In this document: positions 1 through 10,444 of the stretch, in pieces | How positions within the stretch are numbered: position 1 is the stretch's first letter | Layout: each line of letters opens with the position of its first letter | From: Allomyces macrogynus ATCC 38327 | Taxonomy: Eukaryota > Blastocladiomycota > Blastocladiomycetes > Blastocladiales > Blastocladiaceae | NCBI GenBank assembly: GCA_000151295.1 | Contig: GG745338.1 | Span: 743,388-796,848 of the forward strand | Direction of reading: 5' to 3' | DNA: 53,461 bases | The notes under the pieces: model-generated | What the model saw: only the letters and a program-made list of their open reading frames with translations | Told to the model about the DNA's origin: nothing | Databases searched by the model: none | Made by a program: the position numbers and the translations under genes

Positions 1-3000
1 ATGGATGCGGCATCGCGTCTGGGCTCGGCCGGACGGGTGCGCCTCGTCACAGCCGCTTCCCACTTCGCGCGGATTTCTTCACTCACCAGCTTCCCTTCCC
101 CAACTTAGCCGAACCGACGGCCAGTTACGCGACGAGTACGAGCGCACTCCCCACCGCCACCGAGTCAATCAGCAGCAGTGCAGCGACCTCGACCGTACCG
201 TACGGCACGACCGCGACGAGCTCCACTGATGCGGCCTCTACCAGCACGACCGTGCCCGTGGCGTCCAGTAGTACCGACCCTACTGCAAGCGCGCCGCCCG
301 CGGCGACAGAGTCGAGCAGCAGCAGCACAACGGACTCGAGTGCAGCGCTCAGCACGACCGATGCGACGAGCAGCACCGCCGATTTGACAAGTGCGCCGCC
401 CGCCGTGACCGAATCCTCTTCGATCACCAGCGGTGTCTTTACGACCGCGCCACCGAGCACGACGGAGTTGACAAGCGGCGGCATCGACACCGTCACGAGC
501 GCGGCGCTCAGCACGACCGATTTGGCGAGCAGCAGCGCAACGGCCACAACTGAGCCCCTCAGTACGACTGATTCGGCAAGCAGCTCTGACGCGGTGAGCA
601 CGACGGATTCGGCGAGTAGCAGTGCTGCATCCTCGATGGCCACAGCGACCGAATCATTGCCGAGCAGCAGCAGCGATGTGGCGACAAGCGCGGCGACCAG
701 TACTGCGGAACAGCCGAGCGGCAGCGAAACCATCACGCCCACGCCGCCCGCCACGACAGATTCGACCAGCAGCACTGATGCCGCCGCGACCAGCACGGCG
801 GGGCTCTCGTCAAGCACCAGCGATTCCGTCACCACGGGTGCGTCGCCCAGTACGGCCGAGCCGCCGGCGAGCAGCGACAGCGCGACCGTGCCGCTCGCGA
901 CAACCGATTTGACCAGATCCGACGCGATCACGGCCACGATTACCAGCTTGACGACGGACCTGATCTCGAGCATCAGCGACGCTCTCACAGCCACAACGGC
1001 CACGCAAACGACGGATTCGCTTTCGAGCAGCGATGCTGCGACGAGCGCGCCGACCAGCACGACAGATTCAGTGTCGAACAGCGACGCTGCGACGAGTACG
1101 CTGATCAGCACCGCAACCGACCTCTCGACTGTCACGAGCACGCTGTCCGGCACGGCCACGGATTCTGCTACTATCTCGAGCAGTACCGATGCTGCCACGA
1201 GCACGTCAAGTGGTACGGTATATTTGTTTCCTGCTCGTCGCGCTTCACTTGAGCATTTTGACTCACGCGTTCCCTTCATGGTGTATTATTTGCGCATGCA
1301 GATTCGGCATCCAGCACCGAAACTGGCGTCGCGACCAGCGAGACGGGCTCGACGCCCGCGACCAGCGAGACAGGCTCGACAACTGCGCCAAGCACTGGTA
1401 CGCTCCGAATCCGCATCGCCATTCAGAGTTGGGGAGTTGATACTCACGAAGTGGCCTGCTCCCGGTTTAGACGCATCATCGACAACGGACCTGCTCGCGA
1501 CCATCTCCTCGACGCAGGACTCGACCCTGTCGGCCACCAGCACGCAAAACTCGACCTCAATTACGTCCACCGACACTCTGACCACGCCCGCGCCCACTAC
1601 GTCCTCCGAGGACTCGAGTTCGTCGGCATCAACATTTTCCACCAGTGAGCAAATCACGATTTCGCCACAAGATACCGTCTCGGCCACGCCCACGGCAACC
1701 AGTTCCGACGAGTCCCTCACGTCCACGAGCCAGCCGGCGGGCACGGTGCCCGACAGTACCAGCGCGCCGGGTACGTGCTTTTCCGCAGAGCTATGCGCGG
1801 GTGCGCGCAACTTGCTGACGCTTTTCTATCCTCGCTCGATTTAGAAACGCTGTCGAGCACCAGCGACGCGGCCACCAGCTCGCTCCTCAGCATCACCACG
1901 GATTCGGCAAGCACCAGCGATGCGGTCACGGCCGCGCCGACCAGCACGGCCGACTTCTCGTCGTCAAGCAGCACCGACGTGGCCAGCAGTACGGCAACGG
2001 ACTTGTCGGCAAGCACCAGCGATGTGGCCACGTCCACGCAGGCCAGTACGATTGTCTCGACGTTAAGCGGCACCGATACAGCCACAAGTGCCACAACGGA
2101 TTCGACGGCGAGCACAAGCGAAACCGCTACAAATGTACCGACCAGTACGGCTGACTCGATATCAAGCAGCACCGATCTGGTTACAAGCACGGCAACTGAT
2201 TCAACGGTGAGCACCGGCGGTGCTGCCACGAGCGCGCCAACCAGTACGGCCGATATCTCGTCAAGCAGCAGCGCTGCGGCCACGGCGACGAGCACGCAAC
2301 GCAGTACGACCGAGCCGGGCAGCAGCGCCATGACCGCGACCAGTACCACAGACGCGTCGAGCAGCGATGTTGCTTCGAGCACGCTGTTCAGTACGACTGG
2401 TGTGTCTCCATTTCGCGCCCCTTCACTGTTTTGTCGACAAGGCATTCCGCTGATGCGTGTCGCCCATGTCACATTCTCTTCAGAGTCGCTGGCCAGCACC
2501 GAAACCGCTCCCGCGACGAGTGAACCCAACTCCACGGGCCACGACGAGCGCTGGTACGCTCATCTTTCTTCCTTTTTTTGCCTGTGAGTGAAGATTGACT
2601 GACGGCTTCTCGCACGCTCCCAAAACAGACGCATCGTCGTTGACGGACCAGTCCTCCATCACCGTCACCTCCTCGGTTCAGGACTCCTCTTCGACCACCA
2701 CCACGTCGACTGTCGATTTGACCACCGCCATGTCGGCCACCGATTTGAGCACGGCCACGCTTACCACGTCCACCAGCGAGCCGACCGAGACGGGTACGCT
2801 TTGTGTTTTTGCCGAAATGGTGTCTGATTGCTGGCTGATGTGGTTGACTGATTTTGACTTTCTCTCTCCACCCTAGTTGTGGCCAATGAGACCACTCCTT
2901 ACGGCGGCACGACGTCGGCTACAAAGCCCGCCGGGATGACGACCACTGCTGTGACCGAGGAGCCCACGCTCACGGTGCCCGCGACTGGCGCGACGGAGAT

Positions 3001-4990
3001 GGCGCCTGCCACCAGCGTGGCGGCGGAACCGATCCCGGTGACGACCGGTGCGACCGAACTCGCGCCAGGAACGAACCCCGCGACCGAAACCGCGTCAGCC
3101 ACGAACCCAGCAACGGAAACCGCGCCCGCGACCGGCGCTACGGAAACGATCCCAGTTACAACCACCGACGTGCAGACGATCCCGGTAACAACGGGCGCGA
3201 CGGAGACTGTTCCAGTGACTGGCGTGACAGAAACCGCTCCTGCCACAAACGGCGCGACGGAAACCGCACCTGCAACCAGCGCGGCGACGGAAACTGCTCC
3301 TGCGACCAGCGTTACAGAAACTGCTCCCGCTACCAGTGCGGCGACAGAGCCAATCCCGGCGACGACTACCGACGTGCAGACGTCCCCAGCGACGACCGGA
3401 GCCACCGATGCGGCGCCCGCGACGAGCGACGCGACAGAAACTGCTCCCGCGACGAGCGACGCGACAGAAACTGCTCCCGCGGCGAGCGGCGCGACGGAAA
3501 CAGTACCGACCACAACCGCGGACGTGCAGACGATCCCGGCAACCACCAGTGCGACGGAAACCGCACCGGCGACCACTACCAACATCGAGACGATCCCAGC
3601 CGGTACGACCACCGTGCAAGAGATGACCCCGGCCGGTACGACCACCGCGCAAGAGACGATTCCTGCGGGCACGACTACTGTGCAGGAGACAATCCCTGCC
3701 GGTACGACCGCAGCGCAGGAAACACACCCGGCCACGACCAACATCGAGACGATCCCGTCTGGCTATAGCAGCACCGTGCCGTGCGATACGGTGACGCCCA
3801 CGGCGACCGCAACCACAGTGACCGATCCTGACCAGCCCACGAAGACGATCGCGTCGTCTACGACCATCACCTCGACCCGGGGCAACCCCAAGATGGTGCC
3901 CGAGCCGCAGCCGACCTCGACTTCGGAGACTGAGCCGACGCCGCAGCCCAAGGGCCCTAAGCCGATCACGACCACGTCCGACGTTGCGTTCACGACCACG
4001 GCGACGCGCGCCGGGTACGGCTCGGTTGTCGTGATTACCGTGCCGATCACGCCCACGCAGGACCCGAAGAAGTCGGTGCCCGTGTCAACCCCGACCGCGA
4101 CCGCGACGCGGGACCCGAAAAAGTCGATCCCGACGAGTGCCCCGACCTTGACGACGACGCGCGTCAACGCCGGGTACGGCCAGCCCGTGGTCGTGATCAC
4201 CAATCCCGTGATCCCAACGTCGGCGCCCGTGCCGCCGCGCGGTGACGCCAAGGAGCTGCTCAAGAAGTCGGTGCCCGTGTATCCGCCGGTGCACACCGTT
4301 TATGTGACGGTCCCGGCCAACAAGCCACAGCAACCACACGCGCCCGGCGGTAAGCCGGCGCCGGCTCAGCCGGTGTATGGTGGCAAGCCCGCTCCCGCTC
4401 CCGCCCAGCCCGTGTATAGCGGCAAGCCTGCTCCCGCGCCCGCCCAACAGGCCTACGGCGGCAAGCCCGCGCCCAAGGTCATCTACGTGACGCGCGTGCA
4501 GCCGGCGCCCAAGCCGGTCAAAACGATTTACGTTACGCGCGTGCAGCCCGCGCCCAAGCCCGTCAAGACGATTTACGTGACGCGCTCGGCCTCGAAGCCC
4601 GTGGTAGTTGTCAAGAAGCCGGCCCCCGTTGCGCACAAGAAGGTGGTGATTGTCAAGAAGCCCGCGAAAAAGGTCGTCAAGAAGGTGATTGTGCACAAGG
4701 AGCCCGTCGTCCACAAGAAGGTCGTCGTCAAGCGCGTGCACCACGCCAAGCCGTACGTGCAACACATGGCCGAGAAGCCGGCGTCGCAGCTGCAGCAGCC
4801 CGCGCCGCGCCACTACAAGCGTGCCGTCGACACGGGCGCCGAGCAGGCCATTGTTGCCGCGCAGCCGGCCGCCGCAATGAGCCTGATGAACCTTGGCTCG
4901 CTGCTGTTGGTTGCCATCGGCATGGTCATGGCCGTTGTGATGCGCGCGCGCCGCCGCCGCATTGGCGGTGCCGTCCAGCAGGAGGTCTAA
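1..4990 (+). CDS. Mucin-like Ser/Thr-rich surface protein A (5' end outside window)
   Basis: About 1,450 visible residues, nearly all Ser, Thr, Ala and Pro, so a heavily O-glycosylated wall or surface protein is inferred. Exons read as 109-1212, 1302-1397, 1471-1770, 1845-2399, 2484-2519, 2629-2793 and 2877-4990; a tentative intron at 37-108 links to an exon at the left edge. Every internal exon is a multiple of three and every junction is phase 1, usually at a G|GTACG donor. The 36-nt exon only keeps frame with a GTGAAC donor at 2520; the stronger-looking GTACGC donor at 2554 breaks frame. The last exon has TETAPATS-type repeats, AGTTT-QE repeats, a Pro/Lys-rich part with repeated YVTRVQPAPKPVK units and a very basic KK/VV stretch, then one transmembrane segment (about 4888-4940) and an Arg-rich tail. 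No enzyme domain is seen. The start codon and signal peptide lie upstream. Confidence 0.8.
2960..3770 (+). repeat. Tandem Thr/Ala/Pro repeats inside mucin A
   Basis: Within the last exon of mucin A the coding sequence repeats an imperfect 9-11 residue unit of the form ATETAPATS, interrupted by TTDVQTIPATT units. It then changes to four copies of AGTTT(V/A)QETIP. Nucleotide copies such as the two adjacent GCGACGAGCGACGCGACAG blocks near 3418-3477 are nearly identical, indicating recent unit duplication. The unit is a dense O-glycosylation substrate. Copy number is likely to vary between strains (inference). Confidence 0.85.
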
Positions 4991-5140
4991 GTGCTAGTAA
5001 GATGTGGAGAGAGAGATTTAGAAGCTGCTTTTGCCATGATTCGTTTTGCCATGCTTTGTGCGTCCTCAATGCAATCTCTGTTTCGCCCATTTCTCAACAG
5101 CCTTTCAACTGAGGTGGAGAACACTATACACTGAGCTGGT

Positions 5141-5428
5141 TTGAACCATGCGCACGTTGCGGTCCTGGCGTTGACGCGCGCCGCCGCCGAGGGAGCGGTC
5201 GGCACACTCGTCGGCTCGCTCAAGCAGATGGACGCGCCCAATGAGAACGGCACGGTCGCGGCGGGCTCGAGCGCGATTCCCGTCACGTTCGCTGCGGGCG
5301 CAGCCGCGCTGGTGGCTTTTGGCGCGTCTGTCAGCTTGATCCGCGTGCATCAGCGTCGTTACGGTGCCCGGCTGGTGACAGCGCGTGATTTGGCGACATC
5401 GCCCATGTGGCCGGTTTTTTTTTTTTGA
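5141..5428 (+). pseudogene. Orphan C-terminal fragment of a third mucin
   Basis: An open stretch without a good ATG ends in a membrane segment (AAGAAALVAFGASVSLI) followed by a basic tail. This closely matches the C-terminus of mucin B (AAGATALVAFGAAVVGMI, then HRRRR, near 9718-9790). No Ser/Thr-rich body or intron-linked exons sit upstream, because the 3' end of mucin A is only 150 nt away. The coding part runs into a 12-T run at 5415-5426 and a stop. The simplest reading is the relic last exon of a duplicated mucin. An unrecognised terminal exon spliced from mucin A is less likely, since mucin A already has its own membrane anchor and stop. Confidence 0.6.
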
Positions 5429-5907
5429 CGGGAGCGAGTGTGGAAACACTCTCCACCCGAAGTTTTTGCTGCCCGACCGGCACGACATAGAGACGAGCAC
5501 GGTTGTTGCACCGCCAGTCACGCTGCGTTCTGGCCGCTTGGTTGCATCATTTTGATCATTCAGTGCACTTTTTTCGTGAAATCGTTTTCTGACATATCAC
5601 TTTTGTTTCCGGCTCTTTCCATCAGGAACGGTCAATGGCTGTGCTGTGCTGTGTATTTGGGTCGTTACGCCGAAGGGGACAATCGCGCGCGTTGTCACTG
5701 CAGGTCCGCGAAGAGGTTGTTGCTAACATTTGCACATCAGCCCTCCCTCCGCCTCGGGTACTTCAATACCATGCCATTTGAACCGTGGTGCATCGCAGCA
5801 CCGCTGAGGCACCGCTGTTCACCGCTTTCCGGCACGTTTGCCCGCCGCGACGGCATGGGAACGCGTCGGCACCGGCCATCTGCCAACTGCGCCCCGTAGG
5901 TTCATTG
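5429..5907. other. Intergenic, upstream of mucin B
   Basis: Lower GC than its surroundings, with no convincing coding content on either strand. It presumably contains the promoter and 5' leader of mucin B. A 12-T run at 5415-5426 lies just to its left. Confidence 0.5.
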
Positions 5908-8900
5908 ATGCTTGCGCCTGTCCCCTCGCCAGCTGGCCCTTCATCTGGCCCTCGCGTCCACCGCTCCTCCTCCTCCCCCGAGCCCATCGAAGCCCAAGAC
6001 CCTCTGCCTCGCTGCCGCGGGTGGAAATTGTGGTGGTGGGGCAGCAGCCGGTGGAGGTGGTGGCGGTGCTGCGGGCGCGTCAACGAACGCGTCAGCGGGG
6101 AACGGGCGGCCGTCGTCCTCTACCAGTACATTTGTCTCGCGGGGTGGGTGATTGGACCGATGATTGACCGCTGCCACTGCCGGCTACAATGCAGCTTCCA
6201 CGGTCTCGGCGCCAACAACTACCTCCGTCACGTCCACCTCGACACCGACTGTGACAGGATCGACGACAACCTCGACACTGAACGCAACAAGATCGACGCC
6301 GACGCTTCCGACTGGGCGTCCGGCCTCGTCCTCAACCGCGACCCCAACCAGCACGGCAACCAGCACGCGCACAGCCAGCACATCACCCGCGACCAGCAGC
6401 TCGACCGCGACCATCACTTCGTCCTCAACTAGCTCGGAACTCTCCACCAGTACAGGCACGGCAGCAACGTCTGCGGCGGGGTCAAGCACGTCGGGTGAGT
6501 CGCGTCAAGCGGCCGTGCATTTCCATTTCGCACGTATTGTTGGCTCACCGATTTGTCCTTTGTGCACAACTTGACAGATTCGACGGCCGCTTCCGCAACC
6601 AGTTCCAGCCAGCTCTCTACCACGAGCGACGCGACCAGCATCAGCACAAGCATCACGACCAACGCGGCGAGCAGCAGCAGCACAATCATGCCGTTCGCCA
6701 CGGCCGACAGCAACGACGCAATGGAGACCAGTGCGGCCGTTTCCAAAGCTTCAAGCAGCATCGACTCCACTGCAATTCCGCCGCCCAGCTCAACCGAATC
6801 GGCAAACAGCAGCACGACAGAGTTGACGAGCAGCAGCCTCGCTGTCGCTCCCGTGTCGACCAGCACCACGGCAGACGTGTCCTCGAGCTCCGATGCGGCT
6901 ACAACAAGCACGACGACCGACCTTTTTTCATCAACCAGCAGCACCGAAATCGGGATGAGCATGCCGACCAGCATCATGACAGACTCGTCTTCGAGCAGCG
7001 ACATGGTCATGAGCTCGACGACCGACGTTTCTTTGACTGACAGCGGCACTGAAACTCGCACGCCGACTAGCACTTCGGCATCGAGTGGTACGATGTTGGC
7101 CCACTCCGTCACCGCTTTGCCCCCTGGGGGATTTCGACTCATCGCGTGACTGCCCTCATGGCGCTGCAGATTCCACGAACAGCTCTGAGACCAGTGCCGC
7201 CGCAACGACTGAGACGAGCTCCATGGCCACGAGTAGCGCCGGTATTCTCCAAGCCGATTGGCTGCGTTTTGTTTCGTGCGGCCGAAACTGATGAGTTCCC
7301 TGTATTTCAGCTCCAGACGCGTCATTGTCCACGGGTCAGTCTTCGATCACCACAGCCTCGACCCTAGACTCGACCTCGATCGACTCCACCCTGTCCACGC
7401 AGGACACGTCCTCGTTCATGTCCCCCGACGCTTCGGCCACGATCGCGCCCACCACGTTCACCGAAAAAACGGCCTCGCTCGCGACACCCAGGTCCACCAG
7501 CGAACAGGAAAGCACATCGCAAGAGCCGGCTGCGACCACGTCCACTACTTCCGATGAGTCGCTGTCGACTGCCCAATCCACGACCACTCTGAGCGAGAGT
7601 TCGATTTCGACCGGTATGTGCCGCGCGAATTGAGCAAATAAGCGCGCGCATCAAACAATGCTGACGCGCACTGGATCCGTGACTTGCTCTAGAGACGTCG
7701 TCGGCCAGCAGCGACATGACCAGCGGCTCTTTCATTGGTACCACCGAGCCGACAAGCAGCACCAGCACCGACGCGGCCACAAGCACGCCGCTGAGCACGG
7801 CCAAGTCGACTTTCAGCAGCGTCGATGCGGCCACAAGCACTACGGCGACGACCAGTGACGATGCCACGTCCTCGCTGGCCAGTATGGGCACAAGCGGCAC
7901 CGAGGCGGCCACCAGCACGACTGATTCGGTGTCCAGCAGCACCGACGTGACGACCAGTGCGGCCGGAGGATCGACGGTGAGCACGACCGATGATACGAGC
8001 GCGGCGACACCGACCAGTACGACCGCTGATCTGGGGACAAGCAGCACCGACACGGCCGTGACGTTCGATTCGTCGACCAGCAGCAGCCCCACTTCCGAAT
8101 CGCTGGCCAGCAGCACCGAGGCGGCTACAGCGCCCGCATTGTTGACCAGCAACTCCGGCGCAATCTCGACAGCAACTCCGACGCAATCTCGACGTCCGAA
8201 TTGTCGACCAGCAGCTCCGGCGCGGCCGCGGCGACCGACTTGTCGGCCAGCGATGCGGCCACGAGTACGGCGTTGGATTCAACGACCAGCACCAGATCCA
8301 CCAGATCCACCAGCACATCCAGCTCGGACGCTGCAACGACCGCGCCACTCAGCACAGCCGACTCGTCGAGCAGCGCCGATGCGCCGCTTAGCACGATCGA
8401 GTCCACGAGCAGCGACGTGACCGTGAGCACAACGCTCGCAACGACTGGTACGATCCCATTTCATTCTCTTTCGTCGATTTGCCCGAGCAAAACTGACGCT
8501 CATTGCATCCGTGGTTTCGCCGCGCGCGCGCAGAAGAGATGGCCACGTCCGCAACCGACTTGCCCACAGCCGCGCCCACCACGTCCACCGGAAATTCGGC
8601 TTCTGTGGCACCGACCGCGACGATCACGGACAGCTTGGCCGCGGCGACGCCCGAGCCGACGAGTGCTGCAAGCAAGTTCACGACCATGGCCAGCAGCACC
8701 TCGCCTGAGCCGACGAGCGAAGAAGGCGTGGTCACGACCGTGAGCAGCGTTTTGCCAGCGGCGACAAGTGGCGAAGGCGTGGTGACAACCGTGGGCAGCG
8801 CCGCTCCAGTGACGACCGGTGCGTTCAGCTTTTTTCCTTGCCTGCTCTTCCGCACGTGACCAAACGATCTGACCGTTGCCCTCCACCATTTAGTGTCGCC

Positions 8901-9900
8901 CGCACCGACGAGTGCGAGCCCCGTTCCAGGGAGTCCTGCCGCCACGTCGAGCACGGCCGGGCTGGAAATCTTGTCGACGACAGTGGCGCCAGTTGCCACG
9001 GCGCAGCCGAGCACGACGACGGTCATTCCGACGGCCGTGTCTGTGGCGATCCTGGGGAGCGATACGCTCCCAGCAGTCCCCTTCACCGCGAATGCCGGCG
9101 GAACGGCCTCGGCGTCGGTGCCCACGGGCCCGCCGCATACTGGTGCAGGATCCACGCCGGGTGGGCGTCCGCACACCTCACCACGGCCGACGGCCGCAGG
9201 GCCTGCGGCGGCGGCGGCTACGCACGGTGGCCGCACCATGCCCACGATCCGGCCCGTGCGCCCGAACCCCAACGACTCGATGCGCAGCGCGTCGTTGCCG
9301 CGCGACGAGGTGCGTGCCGCGGTCTCCAGAGCGCCGGCACCGTTCTCCACGACCGGCCTCACGTTCGAGAACGTCGGGGCCGTGCCTGACCGGCCAAATT
9401 GGCCCGTGCAGCCCTCGCGCCAACCGCAGCTGCCGGCCTCCACCGTGCGCGTGCCGCTGCAGCAGCCGACCGCCGCGCTCGTGTCCCAGCAGCCACTCAA
9501 CCCGACGGTGGAGCGCGCGGGGGGCCGTCAACACGACATGGCGCCCACGAACACAAGGGTCGCGGCAGTCGCGCCGTCGGCACCGGAGTCGTCGTCGTCG
9601 TCGTCGTCGTCGAGACCCGGCCTGCGCGGGCTCCGGCAAACGGACGCGGGTGACGCGGACGCGGCCGCTGCTCCAACCGCCAGCGCCGCAAGAATGAGCA
9701 GCGTCTCTGTTGCGCTTGCAGCGGGCGCGACGGCGTTAGTTGCATTCGGCGCGGCCGTGGTCGGTATGATTGCGCATCGGCGTCGTCGTGCTAAGCGCGC
9801 GGCTGCACGGTACGCGGCGCCCGACGACCAAGGAGTCGCGGGCCACATGAGCACGGCGGTGGAGAGAGATGTTGCGGCGCCGCTCGTGCCGCCCGTCTAG
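5908..9900 (+). CDS. Mucin-like Ser/Thr-rich membrane protein B (tandem paralog of A, possibly frame-damaged)
   Basis: Paralog of mucin A: Ser/Thr/Ala-rich exons joined by phase-1 introns, one C-terminal transmembrane segment (about 9712-9775) and a basic cytoplasmic tail. Exons: 5908-6143, 6195-6494, 6578-7087, 7170-7241, 7311-7613, 7693-8447, 8534-8818, 8894-9900. The first exon has a signal-peptide-like LALHLALASTA followed by Pro-rich and Gly-rich stretches. The ATG at 5908 is one base out of frame with that peptide, so the start is unresolved: one extra base, or an unseen upstream exon. The exon 7693-8447 is 755 nt, one base short of a multiple of three, and its reading frame shifts near 8170. 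All other internal exons are multiples of three. Exons such as 7311-7613 resemble 1471-1770 of mucin A (Ser-Asp-Glu-Ser-Leu context near both ends). Either sequence errors or a decaying gene. Confidence 0.72.
9589..9612 (+). repeat. (TCG)8 microsatellite encoding Ser8
   Basis: Eight consecutive TCG codons in the last exon of mucin B, extending a Ser run. Length variation here would be in frame. Confidence 0.9.
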
Positions 9901-10444
9901 GTCGACGCGTGCGCTTGATTCAAAGTCGTTGCCAGGCGGCAAGTGCCGGCCGAGCCGCGTCCGTGCCGCGCGAGCACGGCGAGCTGGCGATTCGCGGACC
10001 GGGCCGTTGCAGTGAGTTGTCCGTCACTGTGCAGTAATATTGTCGAAGTTATCTCGGCGAATGAACGCAGTTGACCCACTTGTCCTGGTTGTCGTTGATT
10101 GTTGCCAACATGCGGCTGACATGGCAGTGCAGGTGCGGTGCGCGTGCGGTGCGGCGGCACGTGGACTGAGCGTGACCGCGCCGAGCTGCCTCTCACACGC
10201 GCGAGACGCGCGCTTCCAACTCCGCTCTTCCAACTCCGCTCTTCCAGCTCCGCTCTTCCAGGTCCGCTCTTCCAGTCCAGCTCCGCTTTCCCACCCGCAC
10301 GGCGCTCACGCCGGCTCCACTCCCAGCTGCCTGGCGGTCGCCGCGGTGCTGTCCCCGTCCCCGTCCCCGTCCCCGTCGTCGCCGCGCCCGCGATCGCCGC
10401 CTCTCCCCTCACACGCTCGCGTGCCCGCTGCGTCGAACCGCACC
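9901..10444. other. Intergenic, promoter side of the epimerase-transferase fusion gene
   Basis: No gene seen. It contains a 14-nt tandem repeat (10218-10273) and a CCCCGT hexamer run near 10351-10376, both pyrimidine-rich on the + strand and within about 230 nt of the ATG at 10445. Confidence 0.6.
10218..10273 (+). repeat. Four tandem copies of a 14-bp unit upstream of a start codon
   Basis: Unit AACTCCGCTCTTCC occurs four times head to tail with one or two changes (third copy AGCTCC, fourth AGGTCC). It lies 170-230 nt upstream of the start of the fusion gene, so it is in the promoter or 5' leader. Whether a factor binds it is unknown. Confidence 0.85.

Noticed and set aside
125..1279. 384-codon antisense ORF opposite mucin A, rich in Val/Leu/Ser
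   Set aside because: It is the complement of repeated Ser/Thr codons (AGC, ACG, GCC), which read as hydrophobic codons without stops. The strand with introns at matching phases is the + strand.
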